Positions 31,028 through 42,737 of a stretch of 64,000 bases of DNA are shown here, in pieces (position 1 is the stretch's first letter; every line of letters begins with the position of its first letter). This DNA is from Cyprinodon diabolis (taxonomy: Eukaryota > Chordata > Actinopteri > Cyprinodontiformes > Cyprinodontidae): assembly GCA_030533445.1 (NCBI GenBank), contig CM060064.1:45689787-45753786 (forward strand). Reading direction: 5' to 3'. Made by a program: the position numbers and the translations under genes. The notes below the pieces were generated by a model, which worked only from the letters and a program-made list of their open reading frames with translations, did not search any database and was not told the origin of the DNA.

Positions 31028-34000
31028 CTAGAAGAATGAAACACACACTTATCCATCTTTAATGCTTTGAATCCTGGATGATGGTTTTGATGGATCGCTA
31101 GGATCCTCTGCTGCACGGCAACACTCACCGTCCGAAGGCGAAGATGATGGTCAGCAGAGGGACGAGCTTCAGCTGTTCTTGGCTCAGGTACATGGACAAG
31201 ACAACCAGCTGCAGGAAGTAGATCAGGAAAAGGGAGGCGGAGTCAGAGATGTAGCGTCGATGAACAGTGACCTCCTGAAGCTCCGCCTCCTTAAAGTCGT
31301 CCACAGTGACTGGCTGAGTCGCACCCATGCGTAGCCGGTTGACCCCTAGAACCAGCCAACCTGAGACAGACAGGTAAGAAAGACGAGTCATAGATAGTTC
31401 ACAGATATGCAGAGCCTTGGCATAGGCTGCATCAGCTCTGCAAACACTGAATTTTCATTGCAATAAATGGGTTGTAAATGATTCTGTCTATTCAAAAAGT
31501 TAAAAACAGAATCCACTGGTCTTTGTTTCAAAGTTGGAAGACGTTTCGCTTACCATCCAGGGAGCTTTTTCAATTTAAGATGTCAGAAATAGCGTTGCAG
31601 TTCCAGGCTTTATACAGTAGCCCATTAAAGCTTAGTTTTAGACAACATGCAAATTGACACGCATAAACGGGTCCACCCCTTTGGAATGGGGGTTGTTTGG
31701 CTTCTTTGTTAGCCTGCAATGCTCCATACCCGTCTATGGAGGGGCATTAAATGAATTGTTTGCCTGGCTGAATAGGCGAGGTCTTCTGTTCCCCTGTAAG
31801 ACAGTTGGGGTTGCAATGACACCGGGAAGGTATAAACTCCATTGCTGGCTTTTGAAAGCTGAAATCTGAGTCCACCCCCTTTGTTTAGGGTTGTTTTTTT
31901 TCTAGATAGATGGCTTCCTTCACTCCCCTCTCAAACCACCTATTATCTTTGTCCAAAATGTGAACATTCTGGTCCTCAAAAGAATTTCAAAATAGCCAAA
32001 CAACCCCCATTCCAAAGAGGTGGACTCGTTCATCCGTGTCAATTCCCATGTTTTCTAAGCCAAAACAAGGCTTTGTTGGGCTATTGTATTTAACCTTGAA
32101 CTCAAAACCATCTCTGACATTTTGAACTGAGAAAGTTTCCTGGATGGGAAGCAAGACTTCTTCAAACTTGGAAACAAAATCCCATGTTGTGTGCTGCCTG
32201 AGCAGCTGATAGTATTGACAGATCAGCGCTTCAGTGTTAATTTCGTCAACCAGGACGATGACGAAAATATTTCGTTAACGGCCCTTTTTCCTGTGACGAT
32301 GATGAGACGATGACACACAAAATTTGTTTCCAGAAAAAAAAAATATGACAATAATAAAAAATGATTTTTGTTAACGAGACTAAGACCAGACAAAATTTAT
32401 GAGCCATGGATGAATGAACATTAATAAATGTAAATGTTTATAATTAATTTGTAAATGTTAATAATTGCTTCTTGAACAGCATAGAAGATTATGCGTTGTT
32501 GTGCTGTTTGTCCCTACACGGCAACTGTCCCACAGTGACTTGCGCCACTCAATCAGTAGTAGCAGAGGGCTTGTATTCCTAGCTCAACTTCGCAGTCATT
32601 GTGTCGGGCTCAGATACCGGTGTACAGTTTTTTGGAGAAGCTGGGCGAAAACAATGCCTGGATGTAGGGCGCCATTCCGTTTACAACACGAAGGACAACA
32701 AAAAAACCTGCATGATAATAATTGATCCTGCCGCCGATGCGAGAAAGAGGCAAGGTTGGAGAAAGGTCAAGAGGCGAGAGTCAAGTTTGGAGAAAAGTCA
32801 AGAGACGGGTTTGGAGAAAAGTCAAGAGACGGGTTTGGAGAAAAGTCAAGAGACGGGTTTGGAGAAAAGTCAAGAGACGGGTTTGGAGTAAAGTCAAGAG
32901 ACGGGTTTGGAGTAAAGTCAAGAGGCGAGTTTGGAGTAAAGTCAAGAGGCGAGTTTGGAGAAAAGTCAAGAGACGGGTTTGGAGAAAAGTCAAGAGACGG
33001 GTTTGGAGTAAAGTCAAGAGGCGAGTTTGGAGAAAAGTCAAGAGACGGGTTTGGAGAAAAGTCAAGAGGCGAGTTTGAAGAAAAGTCAAGAGGCGAGTTT
33101 GAAGAAAAGTCAAGAGGCGAGTTTGGAGAAAAGTCAAGAGGCGAGTTTGGAGAAAAGTCAAGAGGCGAGTTTGAAGAAAAGTCAAGAGGCGAGTTTGGAG
33201 AAAAGTCAAGAGGCGAGTTTGGAGAAAAGTCAAGAGGCGAGTTTGGAGAAAAGTCAAGAGGCGAGTTTGGAGAAAAGTCAAGAGGCGAGTTTGGAGAAAA
33301 GTCAAGAGGCGAGTTTGGAGAAAAGTCAAGAGGCGAGTTTGGAGAAAAGTCAAGAGGCGAGTTTGGAGTAAAGTCAAGAGGCGAGTTTGGAGTAAAGTCA
33401 AGAGGCGAGTTTGGAGAAAAGTCAAGAGGCGAGTTTGGAGAAAAGTCAAGAGGCGAGTTTGGAGAAAAGTCAAGAGGCGAGTTTGGAGTAAAGTCAAGAG
33501 GCGAGTTTGGAGAAAAGTCAAGAGGCGAGTTTGGAGTAAAGTCAAGAGACGAGTTTGGAGAAAAGTCAAGAGGCGAGTTTGGAGAAAAGTCAAGAGGCGA
33601 GTTTGGAGAAAAGTCAAGAGGCGAGTTTGGAGTAAAGTCAAGAGGCGAGTTTGGAGAAAAGTCAAGAGGCGAGTTTGGAGTAAAGTCAAGAGGCGAGTTT
33701 GGAGAAAAGTCAAGAGGCGGGTTTGGAGTAAAGTCAAGAGGCGGGTTTGGAGAAAAGTCAAGAGGCGAGTTTGGAGTAAAGTCAAGAGGCGAGTTTGGAG
33801 TAAAATCAAGAGGCGAGTTTGGAGTAAAGTCAAGAGGCGAGTTTGGAGAAAAGTCAAGAGGCGAGTTTGGAGTAAAGTCAAGAGGCGAGTTTGGAGTAAA
33901 GTCAAGAGACGGGTTTGGAGAAAAGTCAAGAGACGGGTTTGGAGAAAAGTCAAGAGACGGGTTTGGAGAAAAGTCAAGAGGCGAGTTTGGAGTAAAGTCA

Positions 34001-35372
34001 AGAGGCGAGTTTGGAGTAAAGTCAAGAGGCGAGTTTGGAGTAAAGTCAAGAGGCGAGTTTGGAGTAAAGTCAAGAGGCGAGTTTGGAGTAAAGTCAAGAG
34101 ACGGGTTTGGAGAAAAGTCAAGAGACGGGTTTGGAGAAAAGTCAAGAGACGGGTTTGGAGAAAAGTCAAGAGGCGAGTTTGGAGTAAAGTCAAGAGGCGA
34201 GTTTGGAGTAAAGTCAAGAGGCGAGTTTGGAGTAAAGTCAAGACGCGAGTTTGGAGAAAAGTCAAGAGGCGAGTTTGGAGTAAAGTCAAGAGGCGAGTTT
34301 GGAGAAAAGTCAAGAGGCGAGTTTGGAGTAAAGTCAAGAGACGGGTTTGGAGAAAAGTCAAGAGGCGAGTTTGAAGAAAAGTCAAGAGGCGAGTTTGAAG
34401 AAAAGTCAAGAGGCGAGTTTGAAGAAAAGTCAAGAGGCGAGTTTGGAAACCATGAAGATACAGCGAGAATCATCAAAGATAGGTAATGGAAAGGTTCTCT
34501 GGTCTTGGATTACCGAGGACGATGGGCACAGCAGCAAACACTGAGCAGCGCAGAGTGTAGACAAGTCTGAGTGGGGGGTTCTCCAACAGGGGGGCATCAA
34601 AGGGCAGAAAGACATACCCTCCCCAAACCAGGATCGGAAACAGGAGTGCTGATGTCACCAAAGACACGCTTGACTTCAGGGCATCTCTGCCAGAGCATAC
34701 CCGATTGCCTTGGAAAAACAGGACAAGGAGACATCAAAGAGGACACACGGTAAAGCCTCGCCCACATGGAACAGTGTTTTAGGTATACTCACAAGCAGAA
34801 CGGGGCTCTTCCTCATACGCATACTGGTAGCTATCCTGGTTGTAGTCTATGTCACGAGGATTCAAGAAGGGACTCTTCTCCGAGTCCATTTCCCAGTATG
34901 CATCTGTGTCTCTGGGTGAGGAGGGGGAGGGGAGGACAGTCACAGCAGGATTGAACACCTGCGCTGCTTTCTCTGGAAGGTGGTTCTCCATGGGCTCCAC
35001 CGTCTCCATCTTCAGGTGTTCCATGCACTCTACGCTAAGCCCCGCCCCTTCTTCTGCCTCTTTCATTCCCCTGCGCCGCCCCGCCTTCAACTCTCGCTCA
35101 CTTTCTGTCATGCTGGATGCCTCACGGAGAGACGGATCGGACCTCACACTTACCCTGTCCCCTTTACTTTGCTGTCCTCTAGCCTGTCCAGCTGTCTCTA
35201 ACCCCGACTTTGTGTCCTGCCATTGCAAGGTATCTGACTCATGTATAGCTGACTTTTTAAGCTCTTCTCCTTCTTCAGGTTGTTTTATGTCCGTCCCCCC
35301 ACTGTCCTCCCTCTGACTTCCTTGCAGGGGCTGAATATCCACGCACTCATTGTATCTTGGAAACACGTCCAT
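30820..35372 (-). CDS. tmem79: transmembrane protein 79 (mattrin), complete in 4 coding exons
   Basis: Coding exons: 34793-35372, 34514-34708, 31129-31360, 30820-31027; 1215 nt, 404 residues plus stop. Human TMEM79 has 394. Residues 1 to about 200 are hydrophilic and acidic. About five hydrophobic segments follow (near 205-225, 240-265, 296-316, 321-345 and 355-378). Diagnostic matches: LVYTLRCSVFAAVPIVLG (human LIYTLRCGVFATFPIVLG), VHRRYISDSASLF (IHRRYVAQSVQLF), FGFGLSFLP (FGYGLTFLP), and C-terminal RFWG (RPWG). In mammals the protein acts in the trans-Golgi and lamellar granule system of the epidermis and has a MAPEG-like fold. Start: first ATG after a strong acceptor at 35383-35385, so at least one 5' non-coding exon is expected upstream. 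A 1.7 kb minisatellite lies in the second coding intron. Confidence 0.96.
31129..31360 (-). CDS. tmem79: tmem79 coding exon 3
   Basis: 232 bp. Acceptor GTCTCAG|GT, donor CG|GTGAGT. Encodes VTVHRRYISD, the segment LFLIYFLQLVVLSMYL and LKLVPLLTIIFAFG. Split codons fit both neighbours. Confidence 0.96.
31515..32195. repeat. foldback arrangement in tmem79 intron
   Basis: 31515-31620 (CTTTGTTTCAAAGTTGGAAG, CATCCAGGGAGCTTT) is the imperfect inverse of 32090-32190. Within it, 31655-31880 is the inverse relative of 8775-9065. A single copy of the arm is also near 55665-55740. Probably a decayed transposon. Confidence 0.65.
32196..32744. other. tmem79 intron, hAT-like fragment
   Basis: 32238-32400 contains GTGTTAATTTCGTCAAC and repeated GACGATGA/TCGTTAACG, as in common fish hAT-derived repeats. 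No termini are resolved and no exon is seen. Confidence 0.4.
32752..34447. repeat. 24-bp minisatellite, about 70 copies, in tmem79 intron
   Basis: The unit is GTTTGGAGAAAAGTCAAGAG followed by GCGA, with variants in a few positions (GAAAA/GTAAA, GGCGA/GACGG). The plus strand is about 75% purine, so the tmem79 transcript across it is CU-rich. Twenty-four is a multiple of three, and frames stay open on both strands (a 576-codon plus-strand frame with an 8-residue period). These are not genes: there is no non-repeat domain, and the array lies between two tmem79 exons, ending 67 bp from the splice donor at 34513. Confidence 0.97.
34514..34708 (-). CDS. tmem79: tmem79 coding exon 2
   Basis: 195 bp. 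Acceptor TTTTTCCAAG|GC, preceded by a good pyrimidine tract; donor G|GTAATC. Encodes ALLFPILVWGGYVFLPFD and LVYTLRCSVFAAVPIVLG. A later AG would create an in-frame TAG at the join, which rules it out. Confidence 0.95.
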
Positions 35373-35382
35373 ATCCGTTTCT
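34793..35382 (-). CDS. tmem79: tmem79 coding exon 1, start at 35372
   Basis: Acceptor CTGTTTTTCTAG|AGAAACGG, then ATG at 35370-35372. 580 coding nt: 193 codons plus one base. Encodes MDVFPRYNECVDIQPLQGSQ, then a charged region rich in E, K and S, ending EEEPRSA-C. The donor is T|GTGAGT. The 155-codon plus-strand frame at 34849-35316 is a shadow. Confidence 0.92.
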
Positions 35383-36837
35383 CTAGAAAAACAGAGCACA
35401 GTTGGACCCTCATAACCAGTGAAACAAAACAAATGGAAATGTGTGACATTATTGACAGGTCATAGAACGTTTCATATCTTTATAAAAGGCCTCCATTTGA
35501 TCTGTTACGATGTGAAGCTCACTAGACTGGACCAGTAGACTTTGTTTCTATGTTCAGTAATCCCAGTTTCATGCAAATGATTTTGCGACATTTGTCTTAT
35601 GGCACGGGCTTTACAGCAGGTAAGGATATATTGTGGTTGTGCCATCTGGCTTTGGAATGTACCCGTCTTATACAACGGTCCATTAAAAACATTTGCTTTT
35701 AAAAACTTCAAAATGTGTCCATTATATACTAAGCAAGAGCCCAATTCTAATAGATTATTCATCTTTTTAGAAGATCCTACTTATAATAAGTCTAATCTGC
35801 TAGTTCGTAAGAAAATTGACTAAAAATAAATGAGTCTCTTTAAGTCATACTAAATTCAATTGTCTTGCTGCTAATAGAATAGAAAAGAGTAGAACAGAAA
35901 ATTGTATCTCCTTTGGAGAAGCAGAATTTGTTGCTTTGTGTATCAATCTCTAAACAAGATCAAAAATATTTTTTAGATAGACTGTAAGACTTGGTTAGAT
36001 GGACATTTCTTGCAGTGTAATACATCTTGAGAACCTCCTAATGATAAATCGGCAGATTTAATAGCTTCATAACCATTTATTTGTTTAGGTCCCGGATAGA
36101 CCTGCAAACTAAATGGTCTTAAAGGCATCACCACTCAGAAATCTAAAATTTTCACTTAAAAACCTATGTTGTTTGGGACTTTAGTTGAAACCGCCAAGAA
36201 AGTCCACACAGAGAAAGTTGCTTGTTTTTTTTTTTGTCATTTGGGATCTTTGTGGAGAGTGCACTCCTCACACATCGTGATTTTGCTCCCTCTCCTTTAT
36301 TTATGTCAACCCAGGAAGGGTGCCCATAGTAGCCTCCCCTTACCATCACTATGCCCGTCTCTATTCCATCAAAAATGGGCCATTCCTCAATCAGGGACTC
36401 ACCTGCAGCCAGTCGGTACAGGCGACTGCTTGCTTGTGGAACCTTGTATTGTATAAGATACTAGGAAACAACAATAAAAATACCATGGCTAACTGCCAAT
36501 GACGTTAATGTTCCATCCACATGAACACAGACACACATAAAAAATTCTATTGCAAATTCCAAGACAAAAAAGGTGTCTGAATGAGCTTAATTTAATTCTA
36601 TTTCTCCTAAAGTTTAATTTACAGTCAATTTCAGAGGGATTGTATTGTTAAAATACAAGGCTATGATCAATTTAATGTAATCCATCTGTTCCTGAAAGAT
36701 TAATTTCATCAGTAATGGTTTAGTTTGGAAATGTCCACCAACAGGTTTTAGATGTTTGACCAGCTTCTTACTACCGAGTGTCGTGTTCGACCGGAACAGC
36801 TGATACAGATTATGAAGCAGTGATGTATTGATTCTGG
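35383..36837. other. tmem79 upstream region: nothing recognised
   Basis: AT-rich. Probably the first intron of tmem79, since the coding exon starts with a splice acceptor. No exon or repeat is identified. Confidence 0.4.
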
Positions 36838-37062
36838 GGAAGTGGCGGCCTAGTAGTTAGGGCATAGAGCTTGGAATCCTGAGGTTCTGAGTTCAAGCCC
36901 CACTCCCACAGAGTGCCACTCTGGGTCTCTCAGCAAGACCCTTAACCCCACACTGCTCCCAGGGCGCCGCATAACGGCAGCCCACTGCTCCCCAAGGGGA
37001 TGGGTTAAATGCAGAGGTAAATTTGTCCAATGTGAGATCAATAAAGTTCAGTTATTCTTATT
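36838..37062 (+). mobile_element. tRNA-derived SINE, plus strand
   Basis: tRNA-like head with an A-box-like stretch (36851-36861), TAGTAGTTAGGG, and a B-box-like GTTCAAGCC (36891-36899). Then comes a body with CAGCAAGACCCTTAACCC and a tail, TGAGATCAATAAAGTTCAGT. Same family as the minus-strand copy at 10618-10828. Confidence 0.8.
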
Positions 37063-37235
37063 ATAATAACTCGGTTTACAAAACATATATGAAATTACTG
37101 CAAAGGCAAATGGGAAGAGAATTATAATTTTTAAAAAGAATTTAACTTCAATATTGACTAAACATGTATTCAGCTTCACAGCTTTGAAAGAATGTGGTAA
37201 ATTAAAATCACTGAAACAAGAATAAAGCTTCTATC

Positions 37236-38146
37236 CAGGGGGGGATTTACCATTAGGCAATACTAGGCAGTTACCTTAGGGCCCCAAGTTCCTGAGGGCC
37301 CCATAAAACTCTGTTTACATGTATGGTTAATGCAACTATTCCTTATTTGTGCACATTAATTATGTTTTTGATAAAAATCCTTTTGCCTAAATGCCATTGA
37401 ACGCTGATAATATTAAGTGTGTCTCAGCCCCCCCCTTCAGTGTCCGCCATATTGGATCAGTCCATTTGCTGCACATGTTCAGAAAGGTCCAAACAGACAG
37501 CAGCAAACCATTTGAAAACAAACCATGCAAAGAGCAGTGTTGCCAGCTTAGCGCTTTAGTCGCTATATTTAGCCACTTTTCAGACCCCTCTAGCTCTTTG
37601 ATTTCTAAAAAGCTCCTAGCGCCAAATCTAGAGACTTTTTTTCTGCTACTGGAGACTTTGGAGACAACATCTAAAAGCAGCGAACTCTGCTCTCCAGAGC
37701 AAGTAGATTGGTAACCCCGCCTCCTGCTCTCCTCTATCTTGTCTGCTGTCATGATTCATGCAGCTATTATTTCATCCAAATGAAAAATGGAGAACAGATA
37801 AGCAGATCATGGCTTGTCTACAGTGAAAAGAAGGACTGGGTTATTTACTTTGGCCTTTTTGGAAACACAGGAAGGAGCAATCAGCTAAGTGAGCTTAGTG
37901 CTTGGAAAAAATCTTTCATTCCTTTAGAGACAGCATGAAAAGTCAGCTGAGTACAAAACATAGAGAGGAAAACAAGAAGAAAAGGGACAAGAAGAGAGGG
38001 ACACAACCTAGAACAGATAATGGATGTCTATTCTATTAACATTTCTCTATCTGTAGAATGGGTCAGTTTTATGTGTTGTCTTCTCAATTCAGAGGGCCCC
38101 CTGCTTGTCTTTGCCTAGGGCCACAATTTTCCTAAATCCACCCCTG
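37236..38146. mobile_element. hAT-like element, TSD CTTCTATC
   Basis: 911 bp flanked by CTTCTATC (37228-37235 and 38147-38154). The ends (CAGGGGGGGATTTACCATT and the inverse of CAGGGGTGGATTTAGGAAA) share the start of a terminal repeat and both have TAGGCA/TAGGGCC next. 37527-37640 (GTGTTGCCAGCTTAGCGC, ATTTAGCCACTTTTCAGACC) is the inverse of 45735-45850 within another hAT element. No transposase. Confidence 0.88.
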
Positions 38147-38154
38147 CTTCTATC

Positions 38155-38636
38155 AAAAGCTAAAATTATTTATGGTTTAATAGTTAAAATGTCAACAAAA
38201 ATCCAACTGCACATGAACCCGATGAAGGAAGTGTTCCTGTTTCACCCATTTATTCACTCACTGACCAATCAGTTCCATCCTGTGGTGGATGTTCTCCTCA
38301 GCCACAGAAAACTCTGTTAGGTGCCTTGCCCAGAGGCACACCAACATATGAGGGAGGAAGCTGATGGAGAGGAGCGTTCTTACCTCCGTTCTCCACACAT
38401 ATAAAACATTCATCTCATGTGTCTCTATTCAGGTCCAAAGAGGGACATTTTGTCTGGATGATGTCATTTTTACTCAAAGACTCTATTGTTAATCCAGGTG
38501 ACACATCGCTAATGTTTAAATCTTCTCATTTACTGGTAACCAAACTCCCAAAGACAGAAAACTCCAACTAATCCGTTTGGATCAATCTGATAAAGACATT
38601 TTGTGTATACAAAATAATAGACAATAAATGTTGTCT
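38155..38636. other. no feature recognised
   Basis: AT-rich sequence between two transposons. Confidence 0.4.
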
Positions 38637-39758
38637 AAAGCCAATGTCACACCATGACGATTTATCCAGCGTATGCTCGACGTCCCAGAATCTGCTAAAA
38701 CAGGGCAGAGGTCTGCGCCTGTAAGCAGTGAGTATTGGTAGGAAATAAGAATCTTGGTGCAGGAATGCAGGCATTTTCCTGCATCTTTCTTTTAGCCAGA
38801 TCGGTCTGAAAAGTGGTCAAAATCATGTTTTCCCCTGGGAATGTAGTGTTGGTACGTGCAACACAACCGCACCAACACTACATTCCCCACAATGCAACAG
38901 TAACGGTAGACCACGAAGTCACAGCAGCGCACACAAGCGGCCATGGCCTGTGAGACCGTGCTAATGGTAATTAAATATAATCCAGGGGACCATGGATAAA
39001 CAATGAACGGTCCGGATCCGGCCCGCGGGCCTTGACTTTGACATATGTGACATAGCGCATTTTAAACGAGTCCAGAACTTATGCATAACGCACAGCAGCG
39101 TAATGCCCATAAAATGATGCACAAGCCAGTGTCCAGAGGGGGGCAGCGATGCACCCGGTGCTGTTTACCACCCACCCACAAAAAAATAAATAAATAAATA
39201 AAAAGAAAAAAAGGTTAGCAGTCGCAGCAGATGGAGCGTCATGTCTGCTAGGAAGTTTATTGGCCGTGGGCGTGAACGCAGGGAGGATTCATCACACTCA
39301 CCTTCTGGCTCACTCTATGATGGGGATGAAGTCTGGAGGAGAACTCCTCCTGTGAACCCCTTTATACCAAAACACTGCCAATACTCCGTTATACAGTAGC
39401 TGGTAGTTAGAAAAACGTTCAGCACTCGTCTGGAACACCTCCGATATGTTGATATGCGTTGGAGAGAAGTTCTTGATAAGTTACGCAGACGTTTTACACA
39501 AGCTACTCAGAGATTTAGGATAAGCTAGACGCCACGACTTATGAGTAACTGACACTTAACGTATGTCAATGACCAGATAACGTACCTCTAACTTATGGCA
39601 TACGACTTTTTTGACCGACATAATTTCCCAATTATGTCGACTTGTTTCCGTGTGCTCACAACTTATACAAAACGTACCCATAAGTTATCCAACATATGCC
39701 AGCGTTTTCGTACGTCGGGCCTACGCTGGTCTACGTCGTCAAGGTGTGACAGGGGCTT
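38637..39758. mobile_element. putative DNA transposon with TGTCACACC-type inverted ends
   Basis: The left end reads AAAGCCAATGTCACACCATG near 38646 and the right end is the inverse of TAAAGCCCCTGTCACACCTT near 39737-39758. The arms match at most positions over about 25 bp. The exact ends and target duplication (perhaps TA) are unresolved. Inside, 39241-39399 is a 52-codon frame starting MSARKFIGRGRERRED with no known domain. Confidence 0.5.
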
Positions 39759-40849
39759 TAGTCGAAGGGCTGGTTTATGCTCAGGTGGTCTGTGTGTGTG
39801 TTGTAGTTAATGCAGATATGCCCCGCCCCTTCCGCAGACCCTCGGCTGCACCTCTTCATAAGTGTAGGTGACCGCAGACAGTGCCGCAAACAGGAGGCCT
39901 CTGATTGGACAAATCAACATCGCTCTACACTATTCGTCTTTCCTGTTTGGTACCTTACTGGCTTTTTTTGTTTGTTTGACCACCATTGTGGAAAACGACT
40001 CGCAAAGTTGGACCCACTAGAAGAGCGACAATGCCGGGACCCTTTTTCCACCTGGATCCCCGCTCTTTTCGGCCCTCATGTCCCTCCGTTGTCGCACAAA
40101 CTTGCCCCGACTTCCTCACCGCCTCGGCCGTATCTAGACCCCCAGCTAATTCCTGATTGTCCCTCTGGCGTTGTAATGTGGAATAACATAGGGCAGACCA
40201 TCCTTCAATATTGAGCATAAATCAAAAATATCTGCATCAACCTCCCTGCAACACACTGCTGCAGGAGGATAACCAGGCCTTGAGTCTGTATGAATATGAA
40301 ATTAATCCTCTTTTGGGATCTTCCTAGATGAGCTTTTGTCGATATTTCATATAAGCAGTGTGAATGAATCTGACCTCACCAGGGCCCCTGGCCCCCTCCT
40401 CTCACCCCTTATGTCCCTGCTTGTTTGCACCATCCAGCACGGGGCGTCTTGAACCATTTTGGGACTCAATGATTAAAATAATAATTCCCTCTAATTGGCT
40501 CAGTCTGCTCATATCCTGATCCATTCTCTGTTTGGATCAGGGCCCAGAACCTGTCAGATGTCAACTGGACTAAACTTAAGTTTAGAACCAGGATCAACAC
40601 AATAGGATAAAAAAAACATAAAATACATATTGAAGTGGAGTTAGATTTAAACTTTTTAACTTTGTTTAACGCAATGAACCATCAGCGAAGTCCGACTGGG
40701 CCTAAACAGACCACCTGGTTGGTTTAAAGGTTGGAAACAGTGAATAAAATGCGCCGAGGATCCAACAGGCCCCGTGTTTACAGTATGACGTCACGTTCAG
40801 GAGCAGAGAGCAGGTCCGTCACAGACCGACCCTCTGAAACCATCCATAC
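39759..40849. other. intergenic, no gene recognised
   Basis: Contains a 134-codon plus-strand frame (39810-40214) without recognisable domain or repeat; I do not regard it as a gene. A CRE octamer is annotated at 40786-40793. Confidence 0.4.
40786..40793. promoter_or_regulatory. CRE octamer TGACGTCA
   Basis: A perfect palindromic CREB/ATF site about 60 bp beyond the candidate tmem79 5' exon donor. Function is inferred from the motif alone. Confidence 0.35.
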
Positions 40850-40990
40850 CTGATCGGAAACCTCTCTTGGTTCTGGCTTTAGTCCAGTTCAGGTCCAGGT
40901 CCAGGTCCTGGTCCAGGTCGCTCTGGTTCTGATTCCTACTGAGTTGCGTCACTGAGCGGAAGTGCTGCCCAGGTGAGGTCGACACAGGTA
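40850..40990 (-). other. tmem79: candidate tmem79 5' non-coding exon
   Basis: The minus strand has a donor-like CGATCAG|GTATGG at 40850/40849, behind a GC-richer stretch (40850-40990) within AT-rich DNA. tmem79 needs an upstream exon because its coding exon starts with an acceptor. The frame here has no ATG. Speculative; a transcript would decide. Confidence 0.25.
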
Positions 40991-42737
40991 CGTTAAAGCG
41001 GAGGCCGTCTTAAAGGGGAAGTGTCATTAAATAACCAACCAGAGTATGGAGACAATTGTGTTCCATTATTTTTGTTAAGAGAAAAGAAACTGAAAAACGT
41101 CTTTATCAAAAAAGTTCTGGAATAACTTTCCTCTTTTCGCATTTTCTTTTTTCAAAATTAGTTTTCCGTTGTTTTGATATTTATTTTTTAATAAAACATT
41201 TTTCTATTCAATCTATTGTTTTTTTTTTTGTTTTTTTTTTTAACAGACCTTGTATTTTCAGTTTATATTTTTCAAATGATTAAAATTTCAGACTTGGTTT
41301 TACACATTGGATTTTTTAATTTTTTTTTTTTTCAGGTTTCTCCTGGGCCGGGCTTTCCTCTGGAGTAAGGAATAAACACGTATTTCTATTAGTCGGGAGG
41401 GAATGTTTTTATTGGGTTTAGGGTGAAGAGAGTCTGATCTGTGACACACAATTTGAAAATAATGCAATCCAAAAAAAAATAGAAATTTGAAAAACCTTTC
41501 ATCAAAAAAGGTTTTGAGTTAAACTTTTCAGTTTTCTTAGGTTTTATATATTTATCTTTTCACATCTTTTTTACATTTGACTTTTATTACATGAAAAAAA
41601 GAAAAACATTTGACAAAATAAAATGTGTGAAAAAGCAAAGATACTTGCAGATTTTTTTTAAATGTTTAATTTTTGCACATAGACATTTCCGATGGAACTT
41701 CCCAACACAGAACTGACCAACTTATAGTTTTTTTTCCACGAACGCCATTTCTGCAGCTGCATCTGGACCAGCCTGGTCACAGCATTCAGTGGGACCTTTT
41801 AAAAAAGGGGTTCTAAAAGTAGGGGTCTGGACCCCTGGTATGGTCACAAGATGTTTTTTAACAATCATTGTGATGTGATCTTTAAAGGGAAAGAAAATAT
41901 ATCATAAAATACAATAAATATCCCATGCAAAAAATGACTGTAACATGAAATAAGTAGATGCAACATTTATTTACCTAATACAGGGTTTCCCACACATTTC
42001 AGCCTGTGACTCAATAAATAACAATCCAACAGACTGTCTAAAAATACATTTACACTTATAACTTCACTTTATATGTATGCATACAGATCAAGTCAAGTAA
42101 TTATATTCCCTTTAAAACACATTTAATCTTTTAAATTACATGTGATTATTTAAATCATTTATTTTTTTTGCAATACTTGGTAATTGAACTGTGCATTTGG
42201 AGAATTGAATGTTTTAGATAAATAAACAAAAAAAATGTTACACCAACTCATTTAATTATACGTTTAATAATTCACATTTATGTATTTCATGATGTGTTTT
42301 TTTTGCTATCCATATACCTCAGCATCCATATCACAATGATTTTGAAAAGCATTTATGACTCCACACTGACAGTTGACACCGTAGACAGACATTGTCCCCG
42401 ACCTCCACTTTAAGAACTCCTGATCTAAAATATTAATTTGAAAATTAAAATCCATCATTAAAATCAAAAAAGTAAAAAAAAAAGAAAAAAAGTGAAAAGG
42501 TTTTTGAAAAACTACATAAAAAAAAAGAAATGTGAAGAATAAATAATAGGTATATGAAAAAAAGGAAACTCTTTAAAAAGTTTCTCCAAAAACCTTTTTT
42601 TGAATAAAATGTTTTTCCAAGTTTTATTTCTGGATTGAAATTTTTTTCCACTTCACAAAGCGTGTCTTTCTTACTTTCATCTACTAAACGCTTGCAATGA
42701 TATGGAACATGTTAATAGATGTTTGAGATCTGCCTGT
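40991..42737. other. AT-rich intergenic DNA, no gene recognised
   Basis: Long A and T runs. 41985-42010 has a CAGGGTTTCCCACACATTTC terminus typical of fish hAT-derived repeats, without a partner. Confidence 0.4.

Noticed and set aside
32756..34486. 576-codon plus-strand frame (EFGEKSRG repeats) and 550-569-codon minus-strand frames
   Set aside because: Product of a 24-bp minisatellite inside a tmem79 intron; open on both strands without non-repeat sequence.
34686..34697. CTGGCAG|AGATG as the acceptor of tmem79 exon 2
   Set aside because: Joining to the leftover T of exon 1 gives TAG, a stop; the upstream acceptor at 34709 gives a cysteine and a better match to human.
34849..35316. 155-codon plus-strand frame
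   Set aside because: Lies opposite tmem79 coding exon 1, which has homology, splice signals and correct phase.
37387..37752. 121-codon minus-strand frame
   Set aside because: Lies entirely within the hAT element 37236-38146 and shows no domain; the GTTGCCAGCTTAGCGC part is a repeat also found at 45735-45850.
39810..40214. 134-codon plus-strand frame as a gene
   Set aside because: No domain, no splice or homology support, composition like its surroundings.
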